A stretch of DNA of 64,000 nt from CAYSUS01 sp964434165 (GTDB lineage: Bacteria > Planctomycetota > Planctomycetia > Pirellulales > Thermoguttaceae), in assembly GCA_964434165.1 (NCBI GenBank), contig CAYSUS010000030.1, forward strand, positions 1 to 64,000. The letters are read 5' to 3'. Position 1 is the first letter of the stretch. Each line of letters begins with the position of its first letter. Below are positions 8,395 to 17,494 of the stretch, one piece after another. A program made the position numbers and the translations under genes. The notes beneath the pieces were generated by a model. The model had not been told where the DNA came from. It searched no databases and saw only the letters and a program-made list of their open reading frames with translations.

Positions 8395-9243
8395 TCAGAT
8401 GTCCGGGTTGAGGATCCTGCGGGCCCACAGGTAGGCCACGATGTTCAGCACCAGCGCCGCGGCGAGCACGATTTGCCCGGCCACGGTGGTGAACAGCAGC
8501 AGCGTGTTCCGGGGATCGACGAAGAAGTAGATCACGAGGATCACGCCCGGCACCATCGCCATGTAGATGGCCGACTTGCGTGCCTGGGCGGTCTCGGACT
8601 TCACCTTGCGTTCCAGGCGCTGGAGCTCGAGGACCGACTGGGCGATGCGCTCGACCGTCTCGTTCAGGCGTCCGCCGCTCTCGTGGCTGGCCAGCATCGA
8701 CGCGGCGAACAGCGCGAAGTTCTCGCTCCGCAGCCGTTCCTTGGCCTCGGTGATCGTCTTCTCCAGGGGCTTCCCGAGCTTGTACTCGCCCACGATCTGC
8801 TGGAACTCCAGGTTGATGGGGCGCGGGCACTGGGCGGCGAGGATCTCGATCGCCTGCACCAGCGACATGCCGGCCTTGATGGCGTTGGCCAGCGAGACCA
8901 TGGCGCCGGCGAGCTGGTCCTCGATCTTCTCGCGCCGCTTCTCGGCCAGGCGGCGGATCGTGTACCAGGGGAGCGGGAGGAGGATCGCCGAGATGACCAC
9001 GGCGAAGATCAGGCTCTCGAGCACCAGCCAGAAGCCGAAGAAGCTGGCGCCCATGGCCACGATCCACACGATCAGGTAGGCGCGGAGCCGGCGCGTCGAG
9101 ATGCGGAGGCGGAACAGCTTCTCGGCCAGGTCGCGCTCGACGTAGTCCAGGCCCGCGTTGAAGTAGTCGCGGCAGAAGTAGGCCAGCGTGGCGACCGCCA
9201 AACCGACCATCAGGCTGCCCAACCACACCATTTCCTCGCCCAT
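8395..9243 (-). CDS. tadB: Tad pilus inner-membrane platform protein TadB
   Basis: A 282-residue T2SSF-domain protein. Hydrophobic segments lie at the N-terminus (MVWLGSLMVGLAVATLAYF), near 55-90 and at the C-terminus. The F domain contains LANAIKAGMSLVQAIEILA, SHESGGRLNETVERIAQSVLELQRLERKVKSE and AQARKSAIYMAMVPGVIL, the TadB pattern. I chose the ATG at 9243 because GGGGTG lies just upstream; a GTG at 9267 in the same frame would add eight residues and has no clear binding site. The gene abuts tadC. Upstream lies a 203-bp gap with an intergenic repeat, separating it from the FHA-CpaF gene. Confidence 0.92.
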   Translation of the reverse strand: MGEEMVWLGSLMVGLAVATLAYFCRDYFNAGLDYVERDLAEKLFRLRISTRRLRAYLIVWIVAMGASFFGFWLVLESLIFAVVISAILLPLPWYTIRRLAEKRREKIEDQLAGAMVSLANAIKAGMSLVQAIEILAAQCPRPINLEFQQIVGEYKLGKPLEKTITEAKERLRSENFALFAASMLASHESGGRLNETVERIAQSVLELQRLERKVKSETAQARKSAIYMAMVPGVILVIYFFVDPRNTLLLFTTVAGQIVLAAALVLNIVAYLWARRILNPDI

Positions 9244-9264
9244 CGGGCACCCCGGGGGGTTAAG

Positions 9265-9435
9265 CACGAAACTCGAATATCGAAACCCGAGACCAACTCA
9301 AAGCACGAAGTCCGAATCACAAGGACCCGGCCGCCCGCGCGGCCCGTTCCCGCCGTCTCTGTCATTTGCCCTTTCGGTCATTTGAGCTTGTTCGGATCTC
9401 GCGCTTCGGATTCAGTATTCTGCGTCCGGCACCTC
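9265..9435. repeat. intergenic TTCG-rich imperfect inverted repeat
   Basis: Non-coding interval between tadB and the FHA-CpaF gene, clearly lower in GC than its surroundings. The left part is a run of CGAAAC, CGAATAT, CGAAACC and CGAAGTCCGAATC words; the right part is the mirror set TTCGGATCTCG, CTTCGGATTCAG after two TCATTTG words (9362 and 9379). Left and right halves are broadly complementary. From memory, blocks of this kind (strings of TTTCGGATTTCG and TCATTTG words) recur between genes in many planctomycete genomes. No function is known to me; it could form a long imperfect hairpin and reduce read-through inside the operon. Confidence 0.7.
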
Positions 9436-9446
9436 GAACCTTCTCT

Positions 9447-11387
9447 CTAAAGAATCGCCTTCGTGGCCGGCGGATTCAGCGCGGCCCCGTTGCCGCGGGT
9501 ACCCGAGGGTCCGTACAGGAACTCGATGTCCAGCAGCTCCTTCTCCACGAGCGAATCGACGAAGCTCGGGAGGTAGCCGGTCGGCAGCAGCGTCGCGCCG
9601 TTGCGGAAGTTGAAGATGTCGGTGATGGTGATCCGCTCCAAGTCGGGATCGTAGCGGCTGACCTCCGAGACCTGGGTCACCACGCGCCGCCCGCCGGGCA
9701 GCCGGCTGATGTGTACGATCACGTCCAGGGCCGAGGCCAACTGGCGGTGGATCGACGTGATGGGCAGGTCGGCGGCCATCAGCATGAGGACCTCCAGGCG
9801 CTCGATCACCTCCAGGGCGCTGTTGGCGTGGACCGTGGTCATCGACCCGTCGTGCCCGGTGTTCATGGCCTGGACCATGTCCAGGGCCTCGCCGCCGCGG
9901 CACTCGCCCACGATCACGCGGTCGGGACGCATGCGCAGGGAGTTCTTCACCAGATCGCGGATCGTGTAGGCCCCCTTGCCCTCCACGTTGGGCGGCTTCG
10001 ACTCCAGCGTCACCACGTGCTCCTGGTGGAGGCGGAGCTCGGTGGTGTCCTCGATGGTGACGATCCGGTCCTTGTACGGGATGAAGCTGCTGAGCACGTT
10101 GAGCATCGTGGTCTTGCCCGTCCCCGTCCCCCCGCTGACGAGGATGTTGCGGCGGTCGATCACGCACGAGCGGAGGAACTGGGCCGCGGCCGTGGTCATG
10201 CTCCCCAGCTCGATCAGGTCGTCCATGGTCAGGCGCTGGATGGGGAACTTGCGGATCGTCAGGCAGGGGCCGCGCGTGGCCAGCGGCGGGATGATCGCGT
10301 TGACGCGCGAGCCGTCGGGCAGCCGGGCGTCGACCAGCGGCTGGCTCTTGTCGATCCGCCGGCCCACCTGGGCCACGATCCGCTCGATGATCGCCTCGGT
10401 CACCTTGTCCGAGATGAACCGCCGCCCCGACCGCTCGATCAGCCCGTCGCGCTCCACGTAGATCTGGTCGCTCCTGACGACCATGATCTCCGTGACCGTG
10501 GGCGCGCGGATCAGGTCCTGAAGCGGCCCGAACCCGAAGATCGTGTCCTTCAGGTCCTTCTTGAGCATCCGCAGCACGATGTACTTGCGGAGCTCGGCGT
10601 GCAGGTGCGGGCGCACGAGGTGGAAGAAGTCGTTGAAGCGGGCCTCGACCCGCTGCACCTGCGCGCTGGAATCGCGGCACTCGTGCAGGCTCAGGCGCTC
10701 GCGGAGGAACTGCAGGAGGCCGTGCAGCTCGGCCTCGCGCTCGGGCACCAGCGTGGCCGGCACGTCGAACTCGTTGACGGTCAGCGCGGCCAGGTCGAAG
10801 TACTCGTCGCGCCCCGCGTCCATGATCAACTGGTTGACCAAGAGGTCGCGGAGCACCAGCCCGGTGATCTCGTCCAACAGCGCCTCGTTCTGCTTGCCGA
10901 ACACGGCCAGCTCGCGGCACACGTCCTCGATGTTGTTCTCCAGAAGCAGGATCGCTTCGGCGTCGCCCGCCCGGTTCGACTCGAACTCCAGGAGGTCCAG
11001 TCGCTCCAGGAGCTTCTTGTGGATCCGCAGCTCCAGGTCGGCCATGATCGAGCGGAGGTGGGCCTCCAGCTCGCCGCGCGTGACCACCGCCGCCTTTTCG
11101 GCCTCGAAGGTGAGCGTGAACGGCCAGATGCGGACCTTGGTGCCGGGGTCGAACACGGCCGTCTGCCCGCCCAGCACCTCCTCCTCGCCCACCAGGCAGC
11201 TGTTCAGGCCGACGTTCTCCAGGTACAGGCGCCCGTCGTGGATGCGCACCACGGCGTGCCGCCGCGAGACGAGCGGGCTCTGCAGCACGACCTGGTTGTC
11301 CGCGTCGCGCCCGATGGCGATCTCGGTCGAGTTGGCCTCGACCATTGAGCGCCGGCTCTCGTTGATCTTGTTGTACCAGACTTTCAT
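9447..11387 (-). CDS. cpaF: FHA domain fused to CpaF/TadA secretion ATPase
   Basis: A 646-residue motor protein. The N-terminus (about 20-80) is a forkhead-associated domain with the conserved pattern G26-R27, S41-R-R-H44 and N58...N62-S63, expected to bind phosphothreonine. A helical linker follows. From about 280 onward it is a CpaF/TadA hexameric ATPase: DARLPDGSRVNAIIPP, Walker A SGGTGTGKTT (about 416-424), the Walker B-like aspartate box IEDTTELRL, and the His box TTVHANSALEVIERLE. It powers pilin polymerisation at the TadB/TadC platform. ATG with GAGGTG upstream. A second CpaF without FHA is encoded at 17988. A Ser/Thr kinase is encoded 3 kb downstream in the same cluster, suggesting that phosphorylation tunes the motor, which is inference. 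Confidence 0.95.
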   Translation of the reverse strand: MKVWYNKINESRRSMVEANSTEIAIGRDADNQVVLQSPLVSRRHAVVRIHDGRLYLENVGLNSCLVGEEEVLGGQTAVFDPGTKVRIWPFTLTFEAEKAAVVTRGELEAHLRSIMADLELRIHKKLLERLDLLEFESNRAGDAEAILLLENNIEDVCRELAVFGKQNEALLDEITGLVLRDLLVNQLIMDAGRDEYFDLAALTVNEFDVPATLVPEREAELHGLLQFLRERLSLHECRDSSAQVQRVEARFNDFFHLVRPHLHAELRKYIVLRMLKKDLKDTIFGFGPLQDLIRAPTVTEIMVVRSDQIYVERDGLIERSGRRFISDKVTEAIIERIVAQVGRRIDKSQPLVDARLPDGSRVNAIIPPLATRGPCLTIRKFPIQRLTMDDLIELGSMTTAAAQFLRSCVIDRRNILVSGGTGTGKTTMLNVLSSFIPYKDRIVTIEDTTELRLHQEHVVTLESKPPNVEGKGAYTIRDLVKNSLRMRPDRVIVGECRGGEALDMVQAMNTGHDGSMTTVHANSALEVIERLEVLMLMAADLPITSIHRQLASALDVIVHISRLPGGRRVVTQVSEVSRYDPDLERITITDIFNFRNGATLLPTGYLPSFVDSLVEKELLDIEFLYGPSGTRGNGAALNPPATKAIL

Positions 11388-11427
11388 GGTCCGCGTTTCA
11401 CCTCGCCGCGGCGGGGCCCGGAACGGC

Positions 11428-12237
11428 TCACTTCCTGTCCGCCTCGTTGGGACGCATCAGCACGGTCATCTGCCGGGCGGTGGTCTGGTTGAGGAGGTTC
11501 CAGAGCCGCTGGGCCTTCTCCTCCAGCACCAGCTCCTTGACCGTCACGTCGCGCCCGGTCTTAAGGTCCTTGCGCTTCACGTCCACGTAACGCATCTTCA
11601 CGCTCACCGTGATGACGTTCTCCTGCGTGGGCGACATGCCCTTGGCCCGCATCGGATCGAGGTCGCCCAGCCGGTTGCCCAGGGCGAGGATCTTGAACGG
11701 GCCGATGATCTCCACCGAGGACCGCGGGCCCGTCAAGGCTTCGCCGTTCGACCCCGACTCCATCGCCGGCGTGGGAACGCCCGCGGTCGAGACCATGAAG
11801 TCCACCAGGTCCCCCGGGTTGAACAGCGACGCGATGAAGCCCTTCGTGGTGATCGGCACGCACATCCCGCGCTCTTCCTCGTTCTCGCCCAGGGTCTCGC
11901 TCCACCGCAGCGTCTCCGGCGGCGTGCGCAGGTCCTCGCGCAGAAGCAGCGAGCCGCCCGTCAGCGTCCGGTTCACGGGCAGGGCCTTCACCGTCCCCTT
12001 CTCCGACCACAGGAAGGCGAAGTCGCGGAGGTTGCCCACGTTGATCGAGGGAATGTCCACCGGCGCCAGGTGCCCGTCCGTGAGACGCTCGCCGGCGTTG
12101 ACCGTCGCGTCGGGCGCGATGCCCACGAACTGGACGATCTCCAGGTCGCTGGAGCGCGACTGGAGATAGGCCCAGTTGAACAGGGCCCCCGCGATGCCCA
12201 GCCCCAAGGCCAGGATGAGACCTTGAATGCCTTTCAT
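11428..12237 (-). CDS. cpaB: Flp pilus assembly protein CpaB (RcpC)
   Basis: A 269-residue protein with an N-terminal membrane anchor (GLILALGLGIAGALFNWAYL, residues 6-25) followed by a periplasmic SAF/AFP-like domain (VGIAPDATVNAGERLTDGHLAPVDIP) and the RcpC-type core: SLLLREDLRT, PITTKGFIASLFNPGDLVDFMV and KILALGNRL. CpaB/RcpC sits in the periplasm and is thought to modulate the outer-membrane secretin pore. The secretin itself is not in this window. Start ATG with GAAGGTGA upstream. It overlaps the end of the next upstream gene by 4 bp (ATGA), so it is coupled to it. Confidence 0.9.
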   Translation of the reverse strand: MKGIQGLILALGLGIAGALFNWAYLQSRSSDLEIVQFVGIAPDATVNAGERLTDGHLAPVDIPSINVGNLRDFAFLWSEKGTVKALPVNRTLTGGSLLLREDLRTPPETLRWSETLGENEEERGMCVPITTKGFIASLFNPGDLVDFMVSTAGVPTPAMESGSNGEALTGPRSSVEIIGPFKILALGNRLGDLDPMRAKGMSPTQENVITVSVKMRYVDVKRKDLKTGRDVTVKELVLEEKAQRLWNLLNQTTARQMTVLMRPNEADRK

Positions 12238-13235
12238 AAGCGGTCACCTTCGTGTGAGGAAGCGGCACCGGGCGAGCGGATCAACAGGCCGCTCAATCCG
12301 CCGTGGCGGTCGGTCCCGAAGCGCACGTCGATCGAGCCCTCTTCCGGGCGCGAGAAGCGCGCGGACCACGCCGCGTCGGACTTCAGCCACCCCAGCGCCG
12401 AGGTCCAGCCTTCGTTGCGGAACCACTGGTCGTAGAACTGCATCCACGTCTCCGGACGGAACGGGCCTCGGAACGCGGTCATCTCGCCGCCTCCGGCCAC
12501 GCGCATGGAGAGAATCCGTCGGCTCTCGGGGGGAAGCGGCGTCTCGGACGACGCGGAAGGCCCCCCCGGCGCTGCCCCGGCCTGCTGAAACGAATACACC
12601 GTCCAGCCCTGGCTGGCCGAAGGGACAGCTACTGCCCAGGTTACCACGCGGCGACCCCCTTCGGCAACTGGCTGCCCCCCGTCAGGGCCCGCCGAGCGGG
12701 GCAGCTCGCGCACGCCGGCCGCCATCAGCAGATCGTCGTCCACGCGGTGGACTTGCCAGCGTCCCGGCTCCTCGGCGACCGGGTCGCGCGGCGAAAGCCA
12801 CGCCAGGAGCAGCTTCTCGGCCTCGCCGGGGGTATCGGTCGTAGGGGTCGCGCCTTCGACCCCCTGGCGGCAAACGGCCACCAGGGCCTCCTCGGCTACC
12901 GCCCGCGGACCGGCTACCTCGCGGCGGCGCATCACCCATCGCGTCTGGCCGAAGCGCAGCGCGTGCTCGGCCATGGGGCTGCCCAGCGCGGCGGGGTCCG
13001 CCGCCGGGCCGGCCGGCGAACGGGCCGCGGCGGAGCCGTCGTCGGCCCGCCACCACACCAGCACCTGCCGTCCGAATCCCAGCGCGGCGACGAGCACAAC
13101 GCCCGTCATCAGCAGGTTCGTGGCCCAGGTGGTGATGCGTCGGGAGAGCTGGGGGAGGGTGAGCGGCCGGCGCGGGGGGCGGGACGGAGCGGTTCGCGCC
13201 TCCTCGGGCTCCGGCTCAGGGCGCGTCGAGTGCAT
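12234..13235 (-). CDS. single-TM protein of the Tad cluster, unknown function
   Basis: A 333-residue product I do not recognise. It starts with an acidic, Pro-rich cytoplasmic stretch, has one TM segment (NLLMTGVVLVAALGFGRQVLVWW, about 40-62), then an exported region of about 270 residues with aromatic motifs such as RWQVHRVDDDLLMAAGVREL, TWAVAVPSASQGWTVYSF and FRPETWMQFYDQWFRNEGW. It overlaps cpaB by 4 bp downstream and the TadE-like gene by 20 bp upstream, so it is firmly part of the operon. The ATG has GTGGGAGA immediately upstream. Probably a pilus assembly accessory protein; no family assigned. Confidence 0.8.
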   Translation of the reverse strand: MHSTRPEPEPEEARTAPSRPPRRPLTLPQLSRRITTWATNLLMTGVVLVAALGFGRQVLVWWRADDGSAAARSPAGPAADPAALGSPMAEHALRFGQTRWVMRRREVAGPRAVAEEALVAVCRQGVEGATPTTDTPGEAEKLLLAWLSPRDPVAEEPGRWQVHRVDDDLLMAAGVRELPRSAGPDGGQPVAEGGRRVVTWAVAVPSASQGWTVYSFQQAGAAPGGPSASSETPLPPESRRILSMRVAGGGEMTAFRGPFRPETWMQFYDQWFRNEGWTSALGWLKSDAAWSARFSRPEEGSIDVRFGTDRHGGLSGLLIRSPGAASSHEGDRL

Positions 13236-14223
13236 TCTCCCACTGTTCCATCAACTGGATCTTCTTCTGAAGCGCGGCGATCTCTCCAGGCGAGGGGGGC
13301 GCGTCCCCGTCCCACGGGTTCAGCAGGCGATTCAACACTCGCTGGTACATGTTCTTGAACGCCCTGGCGACCTTTCTGGCCACGTTGGGGATCCGGTCCT
13401 CCACCAGCCGGTCCACTCTCTCCTGGGCGACCTCGTGGTCCAGACTGCAGAAGCGATCCATCCCGGGATGGAAATCGGGCGCCTCGCCGATGTACCAACC
13501 GTACATCGGATGCGGGGGGAACATCCTGTGGTAGTACTGCCACTCCGGGTCGTTATCCAGAATCTGGAGCACGGGGAGGTCGGGGTTCTCGAGGATCGCG
13601 TGGACCGCGTTCATGTAGGCCGTGACCAGGGCCGGGTCGGCCTTGTCCAGCTCGTAGAGCACGGGGATGCGGCGGTCCACATTGTGCGAAAGCCCCATGC
13701 GCGAGAACTGCCACGCGTCGTCGAGCAGCGGGCACTGCGCGCGCGTGTGGAACTGGCCCAGCGACGAGAGCATGGGCCACTCGCGGCTCAGACTGGCCGT
13801 GCCGCGGCGGGCCCCGCGCGCCGGGTTGAGCAGGTTGTTGTTGACGATCGCGCCCCGGGGGAGCTGTCCGCGGGCCACCGGGTGGTTCATGCGCGAATCG
13901 TCGAGCTCCTCGATGTTCGACGTCCCGCCCACCCCGCGGCTGCCCGGCCAGGAGACCCACCGCGGCTCGGGATCGCGCAAGTGGTCGGGCACGGCTGCGA
14001 CGTGGACCCACGGCTTGGGGAAGATGCCCTCGCTTCGCGGCCAGCGGTTGGCCCAGGCCTCGTGACGCGCCACGGTCAGGCACCGCACCTTCCACGCGGC
14101 GAAGGTCCCGAAGTTGACCATCAGGGCCATCAGCGAGAGCAGGATCGGCAGGCAAAGGACCATCTCCAGCGTGGAGAGGCCGCGCCGCTGTGCGGTCCGC
14201 CTGGCTCCGGGCGTGTTCGTCAT
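13216..14223 (-). CDS. TadE-like pseudopilin
   Basis: A 335-residue protein with a TadE-type N-terminus: a short basic leader, Gly, then LSTLEMVLCLPILLSLMALMVNFG (about 16-38). The glutamate at +5 after the presumed G/L cleavage site is what TadV/CpaA-type prepilin peptidases need. The rest is a large soluble domain rich in Trp, His and Pro, far longer than classical TadE (about 190). It follows tadG with a 40-bp gap and overlaps the next gene by 20 bp. The ATG has AAGGAA upstream. It is probably a minor pilin or assembly factor. Confidence 0.85.
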   Translation of the reverse strand: MTNTPGARRTAQRRGLSTLEMVLCLPILLSLMALMVNFGTFAAWKVRCLTVARHEAWANRWPRSEGIFPKPWVHVAAVPDHLRDPEPRWVSWPGSRGVGGTSNIEELDDSRMNHPVARGQLPRGAIVNNNLLNPARGARRGTASLSREWPMLSSLGQFHTRAQCPLLDDAWQFSRMGLSHNVDRRIPVLYELDKADPALVTAYMNAVHAILENPDLPVLQILDNDPEWQYYHRMFPPHPMYGWYIGEAPDFHPGMDRFCSLDHEVAQERVDRLVEDRIPNVARKVARAFKNMYQRVLNRLLNPWDGDAPPSPGEIAALQKKIQLMEQWENALDAP

Positions 14224-14263
14224 GGCTTGGTTCCTTGGGGAAGCCTGCCGCTTGCGGCTGCGG

Positions 14264-15817
14264 TCAGTGCGGGCTGATCCTCACGATGTCCTGCGTGGCC
14301 AGTCCGCCCAGGTTGGGAGGCTCAAACCCGGTGCCGTCCTCCGCCGAGGTCGGGGGTCTCGCCTGGAGGATCTCGGCCAGGCGCTCGTGCGTGGCCGGCA
14401 CCAGTTGCACAGTCCAGCGCTGGTTGAACAGCGACCAGGCCGAGCTGCGATTCGGCTCGTACTTCACGTCGTACTCACCGGACCCTGTATCCGGATCGGG
14501 GTCGCCCGGCTTGGGAATCCATTGGATGTCGCCCGGCACGCCTCCCAGGTTCGCCCGGTCCGACGCGCCGTAGTGGTCCCAAACCCACACGAGGCGCAAA
14601 CGCGGCACGAACACGCGGACCTGGGCGTAGGCCAGGCAGTCGCCTTCCAGGGGTTGACGGTAAACGCCGGGCATCATCTGGGGCACGGGCTTCCAATACA
14701 CGGCGCCCACGAACGAGAAGTCCGTGTCCAGGTGCGCGGTGCCGTCGCGCCCGCCGTCGGGATGCGGGGGGAGCGAGTCGGCCTGCGTGCGGAGCATGTG
14801 GGGCAGGTTGCTGTAGGGATACTCCTCCAGCAGGCGCCTGAGCTGCCCGCACGTGAAGCCTCTCCAGAGCCCGAGCCCGCGCGAGCCTCTCCTCTCGTAG
14901 TAGTGTCGCACCGGATGCCCGAAGCCGCACATCTTCGCGTACAGGTCGAAGACGGCGAGGGCCTCGTTGTTCCAGTGGTCGAGGTACGTTTCGGCATGCT
15001 GCTTGCGAAACCCGCGGGCCTTCTCCACGTAATCCGCGCCGGCCGCACCCGACTCCAGGACCGGATCGACGACCGGGAGGACGCGGTCGATCGGGCTTCC
15101 GCCGCCGGCCACGGGCGTGACGTTCGTGCGCCAGAGGACGCCCAGCATCTCGCCGCGCCCGAAGTCCGGCTCGCCGTTGCGCCGGGCGATCTCCATGGTG
15201 GCCTGCTGGGCCACGTCGGGGATCGCCCCCACCACGGCCCGCTGGTACTCGGGGATCATCTCGTAGCGGAGGATGTCCTCCAGCAGCGGCAGGATGGCCT
15301 CGCTGGCGCTGGCCGCCCAGTTGCTGAAGGCCAGCACGAGTTGCTGTTCCTTGGGGAGCTTGCGGATGATCGCCCCTTCCAGGGCGCGGAAGGGCGGGGC
15401 GATGCGCTCGCGGTGGGGGTCGGGCGGGGCCTTGGCGAAGTCGGGGGCCATGTCGGCCCAGGCGGCGAGGATCTCGGGCGCATAGGGCTCGCCGTTGCGG
15501 TCGCGGGCCTCGCGCATGAACGCCGTCAGCGCGAACACGTCGCACATCAGGTGGTTGGAGAAGGCCAGGGTGTTCAAGCCGCGGGCGATCACCAGGCCGC
15601 CCGACCAGGACGCGCTGTCCGCCGCGTTCTGCATGCGGATCTTGCCGTCCACCTGCCGGCCCACGTTCATCACCATGCCCAGGAGCATGGTCAGGAGCAT
15701 GAAGGCGAACACCGAGACCAGGGTGATCGCCCCGTCCTCGTCGCGATGCAGGCGGCGGGGGAGCCCGCGCAGCGAGGCCAACAGGCCCTGCGGCCGCTTA
15801 GTAGATGAGCTGGTCAT
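14264..15817 (-). CDS. TadG-like pilus assembly protein
   Basis: A 517-residue protein with a leader of about 25 residues, then DEDGAITLVSVFAFMLLTMLLG (about 24-45) and VGRQVDGKIRMQNAADSASWSGG, the pattern of TadG/DUF2134-type proteins (an integral segment followed by the NAADAAALAG-like motif). It lacks a Glu at +5, consistent with TadG not being processed. The large exported C-terminal part is Trp- and Tyr-rich and otherwise unassigned. The reading frame opens further upstream, but the ATG at 15817 fits the short leader and overlaps the preceding gene by 20 bp, the same overlap length as the next TadE pair. Confidence 0.84.
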   Translation of the reverse strand: MTSSSTKRPQGLLASLRGLPRRLHRDEDGAITLVSVFAFMLLTMLLGMVMNVGRQVDGKIRMQNAADSASWSGGLVIARGLNTLAFSNHLMCDVFALTAFMREARDRNGEPYAPEILAAWADMAPDFAKAPPDPHRERIAPPFRALEGAIIRKLPKEQQLVLAFSNWAASASEAILPLLEDILRYEMIPEYQRAVVGAIPDVAQQATMEIARRNGEPDFGRGEMLGVLWRTNVTPVAGGGSPIDRVLPVVDPVLESGAAGADYVEKARGFRKQHAETYLDHWNNEALAVFDLYAKMCGFGHPVRHYYERRGSRGLGLWRGFTCGQLRRLLEEYPYSNLPHMLRTQADSLPPHPDGGRDGTAHLDTDFSFVGAVYWKPVPQMMPGVYRQPLEGDCLAYAQVRVFVPRLRLVWVWDHYGASDRANLGGVPGDIQWIPKPGDPDPDTGSGEYDVKYEPNRSSAWSLFNQRWTVQLVPATHERLAEILQARPPTSAEDGTGFEPPNLGGLATQDIVRISPH

Positions 15818-16799
15818 AGCGTACACTCGGTTCGAGGCCTTCGTTGCCCAGCGTGGCCGTCGCGGAGAGGGGATAGACGTAAAGGCCGCGACCCCCGGCG
15901 TCCTCGCCCACGTTGCGGATTTGGTCCGCAACCTCATCGCGGCCCTCCGGCGGGGGCTCGGACTTGGCGAGGAACCTTCCCGGTCCGGGCAGCAGGGCGT
16001 ACGCGTGGTGCACGGTCACGGTCACGTGGTCCTGCCAGCCGATCTCGTCGTCGCGGAACTGGTCGTAGTTCTTGTTGTACGGCTCCTGGTCGTACCACAC
16101 CAAGGGCGGCTCGCGGTTGGAGTGGTAGACGCGCACCTCGACCGAGGTGGCCTCCATCGAATAGGCCAGCTTGGTCCGGAGGCGCGCGGGAATGCGGGGG
16201 TTGGCCCCGCCGTCGGCCGACATCGCCTGGTAGGCGTCCAACATCGGCTGGTACGGTCCCGACGGCTCGTCGCCGATCCCCAGGTCGCGCGAGGGGCAGA
16301 TGGGCATGCACGCGAAGACCGCGGCCGAAAGGATCTTCTCGTACTTCAGACCGCCCGGCTCGATGATGTAGGTCAAGCCTCCGTCGGCCGGGCCGAAACG
16401 GGGATCGGCCGGATCGAGGACCGGGAACACCTGATCCGGGGCGTCGGGATCGACCCTCCGCAGGCCAATGCAGTTGGCCGGCAGGTACTCGCCGGGGATG
16501 CGCGCCGGGATCCAGACCACGGCCGCCCGGGCCGCGGCGTAGGCCGCGTAGTGGACCACGACCGTGCCGATCATCAACTGGCTGACCTGGATGATGAACA
16601 GCATGATCATCGTGAAGAAGGGGAGCACCAGCACGAAGGCCAGGCTCTGCACGGCCCCGCCCTGGTCACGGTGCAGGGCCCAAAGGCGGCTCAAGCGGAG
16701 CCGCGCGCCGCTGAGGTGGGCCAGGAGCCACGCCGCGGCGATCGAGGCCAGAAGCAGCCCCAGCCACGGCAGACACGCCATTACGACTGCGCGTCCCAT
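15798..16799 (-). CDS. TadE-like membrane protein with double N-terminal TM
   Basis: A 333-residue protein. A first hydrophobic stretch (CLPWLGLLLASIAAAWLLAHL, 9-29) precedes a TadE-like module: RDQGGAVQSLAFVLVLPFFTMIMLFIIQVSQLM, with AYAAARAAVVW afterwards. The +5 position after the Gly is Leu, not Glu, so prepilin-peptidase processing is doubtful. A large exported domain follows. The start ATG has a strong double ribosome site (GGAGGTAAGGAGG). It lies 42 bp after cpaA in the operon. Assigned by the TadE-like segment and the context; the extra N-terminal TM is unusual. Confidence 0.82.
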   Translation of the reverse strand: MGRAVVMACLPWLGLLLASIAAAWLLAHLSGARLRLSRLWALHRDQGGAVQSLAFVLVLPFFTMIMLFIIQVSQLMIGTVVVHYAAYAAARAAVVWIPARIPGEYLPANCIGLRRVDPDAPDQVFPVLDPADPRFGPADGGLTYIIEPGGLKYEKILSAAVFACMPICPSRDLGIGDEPSGPYQPMLDAYQAMSADGGANPRIPARLRTKLAYSMEATSVEVRVYHSNREPPLVWYDQEPYNKNYDQFRDDEIGWQDHVTVTVHHAYALLPGPGRFLAKSEPPPEGRDEVADQIRNVGEDAGGRGLYVYPLSATATLGNEGLEPSVRYDQLIY

Positions 16800-16841
16800 G
16801 GGTCACGCCTCCTTACCTCCGCAAAGGGCCTGGCCCCTCGC

Positions 16842-17465
16842 TTAGAGCATTCTCGACACCCCGGACTCGACGAGGATTATGGCCGTCAAGGCGCTGGGCG
16901 CCAGAAACAGCCGCGTCTGGAGCTGGGCCCGCTCCTCCTCGGTAAGCGGGCTCCAGCTTCTCAGCCGCAAGGTCCAAATCACCTGCCGCACCGCCCGTAC
17001 TAAGAGGGTCACGGCCCCCACGCGCCATATCAGCACGACCAGGCCCATGGCTCCGCCCAACACGAACGTCCACAGCATCGCCTCCAGTCCATCGACGGGG
17101 CCCAGAAAGGCCCCGAGCATGGCGATGAGCTTCACGTCGCCTCCCCCGATGGAGAAGAAGACAAAGCACGCCACCATCACGAAGCCGCACAGCAGGAAGC
17201 CGAAGACGCTTTCGCTCAGGCCGATGTACCCCAGCGTGCGGGCAAGCCACTCCGGCTCCGCGCTCGTCCAGGCCACCAGCCCCTCGCCCGCCGCGTTGAC
17301 GCCCAGCGCGCTGAGGATGCCGGTGTAGGTGGTCCAGTTGTGGATCGTATGACGCCGCACGTCCGTCACCGTGGCGACTACAAGCAGCCCCAGCAACAGA
17401 ACGGTGGCGAGCATGCGCGATCCGGGCAAGCGAGGTCTCGCGATCCTGCGACGGCAGCGGCCCAT
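16842..17465 (-). CDS. cpaA: prepilin peptidase CpaA/TadV
   Basis: A 207-residue A24-family aspartic prepilin peptidase of the short, Tad type. Catalytic aspartates are D35 in VTDVRRHTIHN and D110 in IGGGDVKLIAMLGAF (the GxGD motif). Several TM helices are present. It cleaves the leaders of Flp and TadE-like pilins and lacks the N-terminal methylase domain of PilD, as usual for this subfamily. I start at the ATG 17465, preceded by GCGAGG, because a longer frame would run back into the pilin gene; an ATG at 17414 directly before the first TM is an alternative. The pilin gene ends 29 bp upstream. Confidence 0.9.
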   Translation of the reverse strand: MGRCRRRIARPRLPGSRMLATVLLLGLLVVATVTDVRRHTIHNWTTYTGILSALGVNAAGEGLVAWTSAEPEWLARTLGYIGLSESVFGFLLCGFVMVACFVFFSIGGGDVKLIAMLGAFLGPVDGLEAMLWTFVLGGAMGLVVLIWRVGAVTLLVRAVRQVIWTLRLRSWSPLTEEERAQLQTRLFLAPSALTAIILVESGVSRML

Positions 17466-17494
17466 GCGCGCCTCGCAGGATCCCTTTCCGGCGA

